Shown: piece by piece, positions 7,245-14,408 of the stretch | How positions within the stretch are numbered: the first letter of the stretch is position 1 | Layout: the number at the start of each line of letters is the position of its first letter | Assembly (NCBI GenBank): GCA_947629965.1 | Contig: CANRFS010000002.1 | Location: 1 to 23,736, forward strand | Length of the DNA: 23,736 bases | Source: an uncultured Clostridia bacterium | GTDB lineage: Bacteria > Bacillota > Clostridia > TANB77 > CAG-508 | Reading direction: 5' to 3' | Notes under the pieces: generated by a model | The model's database searches: none | What the model was told of the DNA's origin: nothing | The model's input: only the letters and a program-made list of their open reading frames with translations | Made by a program: the position numbers and the translations under genes

Positions 7245-9052
7245 GTGAAAAAAAATAAAATAAAAAGAGACAAGAAAAAATATAACAAAATTGATGGTGA
7301 ATTTTGTTTAAAAGATAAAATATCTCCAGCATATATTAATTTAAATAATCCAAAATATATAGAAATAGACAACATGTATTTTTCTGGCATAATAATTGTT
7401 AATTATTACAGAGAATATAATGACTTAATATTAAAAAAGATTTTGGACTCAAATCTAAATATGAATATTTCTATTTTTTATGAAAAACAAGATCCATATA
7501 AAGCAATAAGAAGTTTAACATATCATATAGCAAATGTAGGTGTAGATTTAAAAGAAAAAAATCAAAACAGACAAGATATTGATATTGCTGCTTTTACATA
7601 CAATGATGCAAAATATATAAGAAAAGAAATCCAAGTAAATAATGAAGATATATATTTTTTATACATTTATTTAAATGTATTTTCTGAAGATATAAATAAA
7701 CAAGAATATCTAGTAAATAAAATAGAAGGAATCCTACAAAGCACACGGACTTCAAACAAGAAGAGCAAATTTTAGGCAGGAGCAAGTATTTTTATCATGC
7801 CTTCCTGTAATGGAAAATAATAATGATATTAAATTTGCGTCAAGAAGAAATGTATTAACAAGTGGACTAGTATCTACATATCCATTTATATCTTCAAGTA
7901 TTTTTGATGAAGAAGGAATTTTTTGTGGAACTAATATTTATAATAATTCTTTAATTTTTATAGACCGATATAATCAAGAAAAATATAAAAATGCAAATAT
8001 GTGCATTTTTGGAACAAGTGGATCTCGGAAAATCTTTTTATACTAAATTAATGATTTTGAGATATAGACTGCTAAATATAGAACAATACGTTATTGATCC
8101 TGAAAGAGAGTATGAAAAACTTGCTAAAAATTTAAACGGAGCTATTTTAAAAATAGGACCCAGTTCAAATACATATATAAATATATTAGATATAAGAGAA
8201 GAATCAATAGAAGATGGTAAAGGATATTTGGCAACAAAGATTGCAAAATTAATAGGATTTTTTAATTTAATTTTTGGAGAGTTAAACGAAGAAGAAAAAG
8301 CGATATTAGAAGACAAAATAATAAAATGTTATGAAAGTAAAAATATAACTTTTGATGATAGCAGCTTGTATAAAACAGATGAAAATAAAGTTAGTATAGA
8401 GCCAATTTTTAAGGAAAGCACAGATATGCCTTTGTTAGAAGATTTATATACTATTTTGGGACAAGATAATGCTACTAAAAAAATGCAAATAAAATTAATA
8501 CCATTTGTAAAAGGATCCCTTAATTTTTTTAATAATTATACGAACGTAGAATTAAACAATAGATTAATAATTGCAGATGTTTATGATTTAGGAGAAGAAA
8601 ATTTAAAATATGGAATGTATTTATTTATAGATTTATTTTGGGACAAAATTAAAAATAATAGAAATATAAAGAAAGCAATTTACCTAGACGAGGTTTGGAG
8701 ATTAATAGGAGTTACATCTAACAAGGATGTTGCAAGCTTTATTTATAAAATATTTAAAACAATTAGAAAATATGGAGGAAGCAGTATTGCAATAACACAA
8801 GATATTTCAGATTTATTTAGTTTAGATGAGGGAACGTATGGAAAAAGCATATTAAATAATTCAAGTAATAAAATATTTTTTGCATTAGAAGAAGAAAACA
8901 TTTTGATTTTAAGCAAATATACAAATTTATCAGAAAAAGAAAAAATAGAAATTAAATCGTTAAAAAGAGGTGAGTGTTTAATGTTTGCTGGAGAAGAACA
9001 TATTTTAAGCAAAATAGATGTAGCAGATTTTGAAAAAGAAATAATTATTTAA
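7245..9052 (+). CDS. VirB4/TraC-like T4SS ATPase with two CGG +1 frameshifts
   Basis: This is the large cytoplasmic ATPase that powers T4SS assembly and substrate transfer. Frame 0 is open from GTG 7245 (after GAGAGGTGAGAA) to CGG 7746-7748. Skipping C7746 continues as GLQTRRANFRQEQVFLSCLP, a conserved VirB4-type segment. A second CGG at 8026-8028 breaks Walker A, and skipping C8026 gives FGTSGSGKSF. Joining 7245-7745, 7747-8025 and 8027-9052 gives 601 aa. Walker A is residues 256-263, with Gly261 from the recoded codon followed by Lys262. Walker B is IYLDEVWRLIG (about 478-488), and ITQDISDLF follows. Without both shifts no ATPase is made. Decay is the alternative, but the rest of the protein is intact. 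Confidence 0.88.
7746..7748 (+). other. CGG +1 recoding site 1 in virB4-like gene
   Basis: Frame 0 reads ACA CGG ACT and stops at 7773-7775. Skipping the C reads ACA GGA CTT CAA ACA and continues into conserved VirB4 sequence. Confidence 0.8.
8026..8028 (+). other. CGG +1 recoding site 2 in virB4-like gene (Walker A)
   Basis: Frame 0 reads GGA TCT CGG AAA ATC and stops five codons after CGG. Skipping the C gives GGA TCT GGA AAA TCT, which is G-S-G-K-S of Walker A. Confidence 0.85.
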
Positions 9053-9079
9053 AAATAACCTAATAAAAAGGAGTAAATT

Positions 9080-10288
9080 ATGAAAATAATAACTGCACTA
9101 GAAAATCCAAAAACAAATGAAAAATTAAAAGAAAAAACAAACTTTGAAATATTAGGTAATGATATACAGTATCAAGAAGGAGTTATAGAAAAATTAGAAC
9201 AGAACCCAGATATAAATTTAATAATAATCAGTGAATTATTATCAGGACAAATAGGGTTCAAAAAATTAATAGACAAGATAAAACTAATTAATAAAAACAT
9301 AGAAATAATAGCAATTTTAAAAAATGAAAATGAAGAAACCAAAAATTATTTAATATCAAAAGGGATTTTTAATATTTTTTATAATAACAAAATAACAAAT
9401 GATGAATTAATAAATAAAATAAATAATATTAATTCTTCTTTGAAAGAAAATGAAATAAATGAAGAAATAAAAAATCTTAAAAGAATTATTTTAGAAAAAA
9501 ACAATTCTAAAGAAAAAACAAAGAGTGAAAATTTGATACAAAAAGATTATCTCAAAATAAAAAACAAACTAATAAAAAAGATAAAAAATAAAACTGAAAC
9601 AAAAAAGGATAATAGAATAATAAGCATTGTTGGAACAAATGGAATAGGAAAAAGCATCTTTTGTTCTCTTTTAGCAAAAATAATAAATAATAAAAAAATA
9701 TTATTAATAGATTTTGATATTTTTAATCAAAGTATTAATTCAATTTTTAATGTTAAACGAACAGAAAACAACAAGACAAATATTAATATAGACAGTTTAA
9801 TAATTAAAATAAATAAAAATATTAATTTATTATGTGCTACAGATGTCTTATTTGACGGAAAAAATAGAATAGAAAAAAATAAAATAAAAAATCTTTTAGA
9901 AGGATTAATTGTAAAATACGATTTAATTATTATTGATACTACATCTGAATGCTTTTTTGATTATACAAAAGAAATATTAGAAAATTCAAGTTTAATAATT
10001 TTTATGTCTGAAGCAAATCTAATAGAATTAAAAAAAAGTAAAAACTTATTAGATATTTATATTAATAAATGGAAAATAAAAAAAGAAAAAATAAATATTT
10101 TATTCAATAAAGTCAATAGCAATTCTATAGATAGCAAAATATTAAAAACATTATATTCTGATTTTAATATTTTAGGAAAGATTAAATTAAGTAATAATTT
10201 TAATTTAATAATTAATAATAATTTAAAAATAATTGATAAAAAAGTAAAAAAACAATTTGAAAAAATAATAAAAAAATTTAATTTATAA
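9080..10288 (+). CDS. CpaE/TadZ-like ParA-family ATPase
   Basis: This 402-aa protein lies 27 nt after virB4, with AAGGAG before the ATG. Residues 1 to about 110 look like a receiver-type fold without clear phosphorylation residues (LIIISELLSGQIGFKKLID, IEIIAIL). A Lys/Asn-rich linker follows to about 170. The ParA/MinD-like domain has the P-loop GTNGIGKS (185-192), ILLIDFDIFNQS and YDLIIIDTT. This arrangement matches CpaE/TadZ proteins, which place Tad pili or secretion machines at cell sites. I infer a positioning or assembly role for the T4SS. The P-loop lacks the early signature lysine of deviant Walker A motifs, so dimer-type ATPase behaviour is uncertain. The gene is extremely AT-rich and has no in-frame CGG. 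Confidence 0.75.
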   Translation: MKIITALENPKTNEKLKEKTNFEILGNDIQYQEGVIEKLEQNPDINLIIISELLSGQIGFKKLIDKIKLINKNIEIIAILKNENEETKNYLISKGIFNIFYNNKITNDELINKINNINSSLKENEINEEIKNLKRIILEKNNSKEKTKSENLIQKDYLKIKNKLIKKIKNKTETKKDNRIISIVGTNGIGKSIFCSLLAKIINNKKILLIDFDIFNQSINSIFNVKRTENNKTNINIDSLIIKINKNINLLCATDVLFDGKNRIEKNKIKNLLEGLIVKYDLIIIDTTSECFFDYTKEILENSSLIIFMSEANLIELKKSKNLLDIYINKWKIKKEKINILFNKVNSNSIDSKILKTLYSDFNILGKIKLSNNFNLIINNNLKIIDKKVKKQFEKIIKKFNL

Positions 10289-10311
10289 AATTTTTAAAAG
10301 GAGGAAAATAA

Positions 10312-11044
10312 ATGAGTAATGAATTAGCAATCGCAAATAATATTAATTTAGAAAATAATAATTCAAATAATGTTACATACGAAGAACAAAAAGGATTCTT
10401 AGAAACTACATTAGGAAAAGTAATAAATGGAGGAATAGATCTTGGTCTAAAAGCAATTCTCCCTGATGTAATAGAGGATGGAGTAATAGAAATAAAAGAT
10501 AGTATAGTTTCAGATGGATTTGCTGCTGGGGTAAAAACAGCAATTGATAATGTAATTGATATGGGAAAAAGTGTGCTACGGAATATTCACAGGAAAATTT
10601 GATAACATGTCACAAGTAAAAGATGTTATAAAAAAAGGAGGATTAATAGATTCAATTTCTGATGTTTTAGATTGGGGAATAAATAAAGCAAAAGAAAATA
10701 AATTAATAAATAAAAATACAGCAAATATTATAGAAAAAGGAAAAGATACGATATTAAATACTGTAAATAACAATATTGAAAATAATATGACATCACAAAT
10801 AGAATCGATAGAAAAAATAGATAAATACATATCAAATTGGACTACATATTATCAAAATCAAGACTTTAATAATATGGAAAAGCAGTATAAGAAAATAGAA
10901 AAAGAATTGCAAAACGTTGTACCACTAGAAAATGTTTTAACAAAAACAAGACAACTAGAAAATTTACATGAATTAATAAAAAATAAAGGTGGCGATTTTA
11001 ATCTTTCCAAAGAAGAACTAGAGCTCGCAAATAAATTAATTTAA
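10312..11044 (+). CDS. Unknown T4SS-operon protein with CGG +1 frameshift
   Basis: I do not recognise this family. An ATG follows AAGGAGG (10299-10305) and starts an Asn-rich N-terminus. Frame 0 reads GTG CTA CGG AAT and stops at 10600-10602. Skipping C10579 gives VLGIFTGKFDNMSQVKDV and runs to 11044. Joining 10312-10578 with 10580-11044 gives 243 aa. Residues about 30-150 contain repeated amphipathic, Gly-containing helices (GGIDLGLKAILPDVIEDG, GGLIDSISDVLDWGINKAK). The C-terminal part is charged and helical, possibly coiled coil (MEKQYKKIEKELQNV). There is no signal peptide and no clear membrane segment. As the last gene of the operon it may be a T4SS substrate, effector or structural partner; this is a guess from position only. 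Confidence 0.7.
10579..10581 (+). other. CGG +1 recoding site in unknown gene
   Basis: Frame 0 reads CTA CGG AAT ATT CAC AGG AAA ATT TGA. Skipping the C gives CTA GGA ATA TTC ACA GGA and an open frame of 155 codons to the stop at 11042-11044. Confidence 0.75.
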
Positions 11045-11060
11045 ATATAATAATACAATA

Positions 11061-11175
11061 GTTATTTGAAGTAGAGAAAATGCTTCTACGCACCTAAATA
11101 TAGGTCAAAAGAAATGCAGGAGAGGGCACACCTGCCAAATAACAAAATAAAAAAGCTGTGTAAGCAGCTTTTTTT
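11061..11175 (+). ncRNA. Candidate structured RNA with terminator
   Basis: An 8-bp closing helix GTTATTTG/CAAATAAC (11061-11068 with 11136-11143) encloses three hairpins: GTAGA/TCTAC (11071-11075 with 11085-11089), ACCTA/TAGGT (11092-11096 with 11101-11105) and GCAGG/CCTGC (11116-11120 with 11131-11135). This is a four-way-junction shape. A terminator follows at once. It does not match a riboswitch or ribozyme class that I can recall. It could be a small RNA, a 3' element of the T4SS mRNA, or a regulatory leader, though the gyrA promoter lies downstream of it. Confidence 0.5.
11151..11175 (+). terminator. Intrinsic terminator after T4SS operon
   Basis: The stem AAAAGCTG/CAGCTTTT with loop TGTAAG is followed by a run of T (seven in 11169-11175). 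It is a strong rho-independent terminator separating the T4SS operon from gyrA. Confidence 0.85.
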
Positions 11176-11231
11176 GTTTATGAAATTTATCTTAAAATGT
11201 ATATTTCCCTAAGTTTTTTTGCACTTTTTTC

Positions 11232-11260
11232 TTGCATATTTAAAATTGTTAATATATAAT
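11232..11260 (+). promoter_or_regulatory. gyrA promoter
   Basis: TTGCAT (11232-11237), a 17-nt spacer and a perfect TATAAT (11255-11260) lie 39 nt before the gyrA ATG. Confidence 0.8.
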
Positions 11261-11299
11261 ATGAAAAGATGAAAAAATAGATGAAAAGGGGTAAAATTA

Positions 11300-13738
11300 A
11301 TGGATAAGGCAGAAGAAAATATTATACAAAGAGATATTGAAAATGAAATGAGAACCGCATATATAGATTATGCTATGAGTGTTATAGTAGCGCGTGCTCT
11401 TCCAGATGTTAGAGATGGTTTAAAACCAGTACATAGAAGAATTTTATACACAATGCACGAAGATGGGTTTACACCTGACAAACCTTATAGAAAATGTGCC
11501 ACAACCGTTGGTGACGTTCTTGGTAGATATCATCCACATGGTGACGCATCTGTATATGATGCGTTAGTAAGAATGGCGCAAGATTTTTCTATGAGATATA
11601 TGATGATAGATGGACATGGAAACTTTGGCTCTGTTGATGGTGATCCACCTGCTGCATATCGTTATACAGAAGCAAGAATGTCTAAAATAGCTTTAAATAT
11701 GCTTACAGATATAGAAAAAGACACAGTAGATTTTATGCCAAACTTTGATGATAGACTTCAGGAACCAGTCGTATTGCCTGCAAAAATACCAGCACTTCTT
11801 GCAAATGGATCTTCTGGAATTGCCGTAGGTATGGCTACTAATATTCCACCACACAATTTAGGAGAACTTATAGATGGAATAATAAAAATAATAGATGAAG
11901 ACGAAGTCACAGATGAGGACTTAATGACAGTTATAAAAGGACCTGATTTCCCAACAGGAGCAACAATTTTAGGTAGAGAAGGAATTAGAGAGGCATATAC
12001 TACTGGTAGAGGAAAAATTACTTTAAGAGCAGAAGCAGAAATAGAGGAAATGAGTGGAAACAAACAAAGAATAATAGTTTCATCACTTCCATATCAAGTA
12101 AATAAAGCAAAATTAATAGAACATATTGCAGATTTAGTAAAAGAAAAGAGAATTGAAGGAATATCAGCAATTAGAGATGAATCAGATAGAGAAGAAAAAG
12201 TAAGAATAGTAATAGAACTAAAAAGAGATGCAAATCCACAAGTAGTGCTAAATCAGTTATATAAAAACACACAAATGCAGGATACTTTTGGAATAATAAT
12301 GCTTGCATTAGTAGATGGAAAACCTGAAATATTAACATTGAGACAATGCCTAGACCATTATATTGAACATAGAAAAGTAGTAGTTTTAAGAAGAACAAAG
12401 TTTGAACTTGATAAAGCAGAAGCAAGAGCTCATATATTAGAAGGATTAAAAATAGCATTAGATAATATTGATGAAGTAATTGCAATTATTAGAGCAGCTT
12501 ATGATGATGCAAAAGAAAGATTAATGGAAAGATTTGGACTTTCAGAAATACAAGCACAAGCAATTCTTGATATGAGATTAAAAACATTATCAGGTTTGCA
12601 AAGAGAAAAAATAGAAGAAGAATATAGACAATTAATGGAATTAATTGCACATTTAAAAGAAATTTTATCAAGCGAAACTTTAGTTTATGGAATAATAAAA
12701 GATGAATTATTAGAAATAAAAGAAAAATTCGGAGACGAGAGACAAACAAAAATAATTGCAGCAGAAGGTGAAATTGACGTTGAAGATTTAATAAAAGAGG
12801 AACAATCAGTAATTGCATTAACCCACTTTGGATATATTAAAAGAATGCCAATTAATACATATAAAAGCCAAAAAAGAGGAGGAAAAGGCATAACAGGAAT
12901 CGCAACAAGAGAAGAAGATTTTGTAAAACAAATATTTACAGCATCTACTCATGATACTATATTATTCTTTAGCAATAAGGGAAAATTATATAGATTAAGA
13001 GGATATGAAGTTCCAGAAGCAGGAAGAACAGCAAGAGGTACAGCGATAGTAAATTTATTAAGCCTAGATGCAGGAGAAAAAATTTCAGCTGTAATTCCAA
13101 TTCAAAACTTCGCAGAAGGAAAATATTTATTATTCTCTACAAAAAATGGTATTATCAAGAAAACAGCGCTTTCTGAATATAACTCTGCAAGAAAAACAGG
13201 ATTATTATCAATAACATTAAAAGATGAAGATGAACTAATAGATGTAAGACTAACAGATGGAGAAGATAATATTGTTTTAGTTACAAGAAAGGGACTTGCA
13301 ATTACATTTGATGAAAAAGATGTAAGACCTATGGGAAGAACATCTCAAGGAGTTATAGGAATAAGATTAAACAAAGATGACTATGTTATAGGAATGGAAT
13401 CAATAATTTCTGGAAGCACAGCAACACTTCTTGCAATAACAGAAAATGGATTTGGCAAAAGAACAGAAGTAGATGAATATAGAGTTCAAACAAGAGGTGG
13501 AAAGGGAGTAATTACATATAAAATAACACCAAAAACTGGTGATATAGTTGGAATTAGAATCGTTGTTGATTCTGATGATGTAATGCTAATTACAGACACG
13601 GGAACAATAATAAGAATTAGTGCAGCAGATATAAGCATTCTTGGAAGATCTACACAAGGAGTTACATTAATGAGAACAAATGAAGGAAAAGTTGTAAGTA
13701 TAGAAAAGGTTCCAGAAGAGAAAGAAGAGGAAGAATAA
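11300..13738 (+). CDS. gyrA: DNA gyrase subunit A
   Basis: This is the DNA breakage-reunion subunit of gyrase (812 aa, normal length). The catalytic tyrosine is Tyr122 in YRYTEARM. The quinolone-determining region reads HPHGDASVYDALVRMAQ (78-94), with Ala at position 83 (E. coli Ser83) and Asp at 87. The C-terminal beta-pinwheel begins after about residue 500 and holds a GyrA-box-like SQKRGGKG and a later QTRGGKG. The tail is acidic. The ATG follows AAAAGGGG. In many Firmicutes gyrA directly follows gyrB; here 5.3 kb containing the T4SS operon separates them. There is no in-frame CGG, and CGT is used for arginine at 11393-11395. Confidence 0.98.
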   Translation: MDKAEENIIQRDIENEMRTAYIDYAMSVIVARALPDVRDGLKPVHRRILYTMHEDGFTPDKPYRKCATTVGDVLGRYHPHGDASVYDALVRMAQDFSMRYMMIDGHGNFGSVDGDPPAAYRYTEARMSKIALNMLTDIEKDTVDFMPNFDDRLQEPVVLPAKIPALLANGSSGIAVGMATNIPPHNLGELIDGIIKIIDEDEVTDEDLMTVIKGPDFPTGATILGREGIREAYTTGRGKITLRAEAEIEEMSGNKQRIIVSSLPYQVNKAKLIEHIADLVKEKRIEGISAIRDESDREEKVRIVIELKRDANPQVVLNQLYKNTQMQDTFGIIMLALVDGKPEILTLRQCLDHYIEHRKVVVLRRTKFELDKAEARAHILEGLKIALDNIDEVIAIIRAAYDDAKERLMERFGLSEIQAQAILDMRLKTLSGLQREKIEEEYRQLMELIAHLKEILSSETLVYGIIKDELLEIKEKFGDERQTKIIAAEGEIDVEDLIKEEQSVIALTHFGYIKRMPINTYKSQKRGGKGITGIATREEDFVKQIFTASTHDTILFFSNKGKLYRLRGYEVPEAGRTARGTAIVNLLSLDAGEKISAVIPIQNFAEGKYLLFSTKNGIIKKTALSEYNSARKTGLLSITLKDEDELIDVRLTDGEDNIVLVTRKGLAITFDEKDVRPMGRTSQGVIGIRLNKDDYVIGMESIISGSTATLLAITENGFGKRTEVDEYRVQTRGGKGVITYKITPKTGDIVGIRIVVDSDDVMLITDTGTIIRISAADISILGRSTQGVTLMRTNEGKVVSIEKVPEEKEEEE

Positions 13739-13739
13739 T

Positions 13740-13988
13740 ATGGATGAAGAAGAAAGAAAAAGATATTTAAAGATTTTAGTAGAAGACTTATACAAACAAC
13801 TGAAATTAGTCTCAGAAGGCACAAACTCAAATAAGAAAGAAATAGCAAAAGAAATGATTCGCGAATTTTATGAAGAGAATAAAGAAGATTATAATATAGA
13901 AAATATTGAAGTTATATTAAAAGAGCTTGAAAGAATAAATAAAAATATAAAAGAAACTCATAAAAGCGAAGAACAGGAAGAAAGATAA
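13740..13988 (+). CDS. Small hypothetical protein downstream of gyrA
   Basis: This 82-aa, highly charged, probably all-helical protein has many Glu and Lys residues (EEERKRYLKILVEDLYKQ, ILKELERINKNIKE). Its ATG lies one base after the gyrA stop, and the Glu-rich gyrA end supplies AGAGGAAGA as a ribosome binding site, so translational coupling is likely. It has no membrane segment or metal motif. CGC at 13860-13862 encodes arginine. I do not recognise it. The tight coupling and stable reading frame suggest a real gene. Confidence 0.6.
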   Translation: MDEEERKRYLKILVEDLYKQLKLVSEGTNSNKKEIAKEMIREFYEENKEDYNIENIEVILKELERINKNIKETHKSEEQEER

Positions 13989-14004
13989 AAATATAAATTT
14001 AGTC

Positions 14005-14033
14005 TTGATTTAAATAAAAAATTATGTTAATAT
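14005..14033 (+). promoter_or_regulatory. Promoter of T-box/ileS transcript
   Basis: TTGATT (14005-14010), a 17-nt spacer and TAATAT (14028-14033) place the transcription start near 14040. Confidence 0.75.
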
Positions 14034-14039
14034 ATATAA

Positions 14040-14290
14040 CATATATAAAAACAAAGAAAAGGACAAGACAAATAATAGTAAAACTAACAGAGAGTTAAAC
14101 AGATGGTGAAAGTTTAATTAGAAAATAGATTATTTTGTTATCACCTTGGAGTTACTTAAATGAACACAAAAGTAATTTAAGTCGTAAATCTGCGTTAAAG
14201 ATAAAAGAGATGTATAAATTATAAATTTATATAAATTAGGTGGTACCGCGTTTTAAAAATCGTCCTATAGCTAGGGCGATTTATTTTTTT
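14040..14290 (+). promoter_or_regulatory. T-box riboswitch of ileS
   Basis: This leader senses uncharged tRNA-Ile and allows transcription of ileS. It shows the Stem I landmark AGAGAG (near 14090) and GATGGTGAAA (14102-14111), a GCGTTAAAG element (14192-14200) and the near-invariant T-box AGGTGGTACCGCG (14238-14250), whose bulge pairs with the tRNA acceptor end. The terminator AAATCGTCC/GGGCGATTT (14257-14265 with 14274-14282) and a T-run follow. An ATT at 14175-14177 is a candidate isoleucine specifier, but I could not fold Stem I well enough to be certain. The downstream gene settles the specificity. Confidence 0.93.
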
Positions 14291-14395
14291 CTTTTTTTGG
14301 ACGGACTAGTTTTAGTCTTTTTAAAAAATCAATTTCAAATTTTAAACCAAAAAAAGAAAAAAGACTAAAACTAGTCCGTCCAAAAAAAGAAAAAA
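14285..14395. repeat. Perfect 38-bp inverted repeat between T-box and ileS
   Basis: The arm 14285-14322 is the exact reverse complement of 14358-14395, with a 35-nt AT-rich spacer. The core of each arm includes GGACGGACTAGTTTTAGTC, flanked by T/A runs. The left arm starts inside the T-box terminator's T-run. The right arm ends next to the ileS ribosome binding site GGGAGG (14396-14401). Any ileS mRNA would carry a very long hairpin just before its start. I see no target-site duplication or transposase. It may be a small mobile hairpin or an mRNA-stability or translation-control element. Confidence 0.8.
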
Positions 14396-14408
14396 GGGAG
14401 GAACAAAT

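Noticed and set aside
7234..7245. A seventh frameshift between the TraC-like gene and virB4
   Set aside because: There is no CGG. The first gene ends in a normal TGA, and GAGAGGTGAGAA precedes a GTG start, so this is an ordinary gene boundary.
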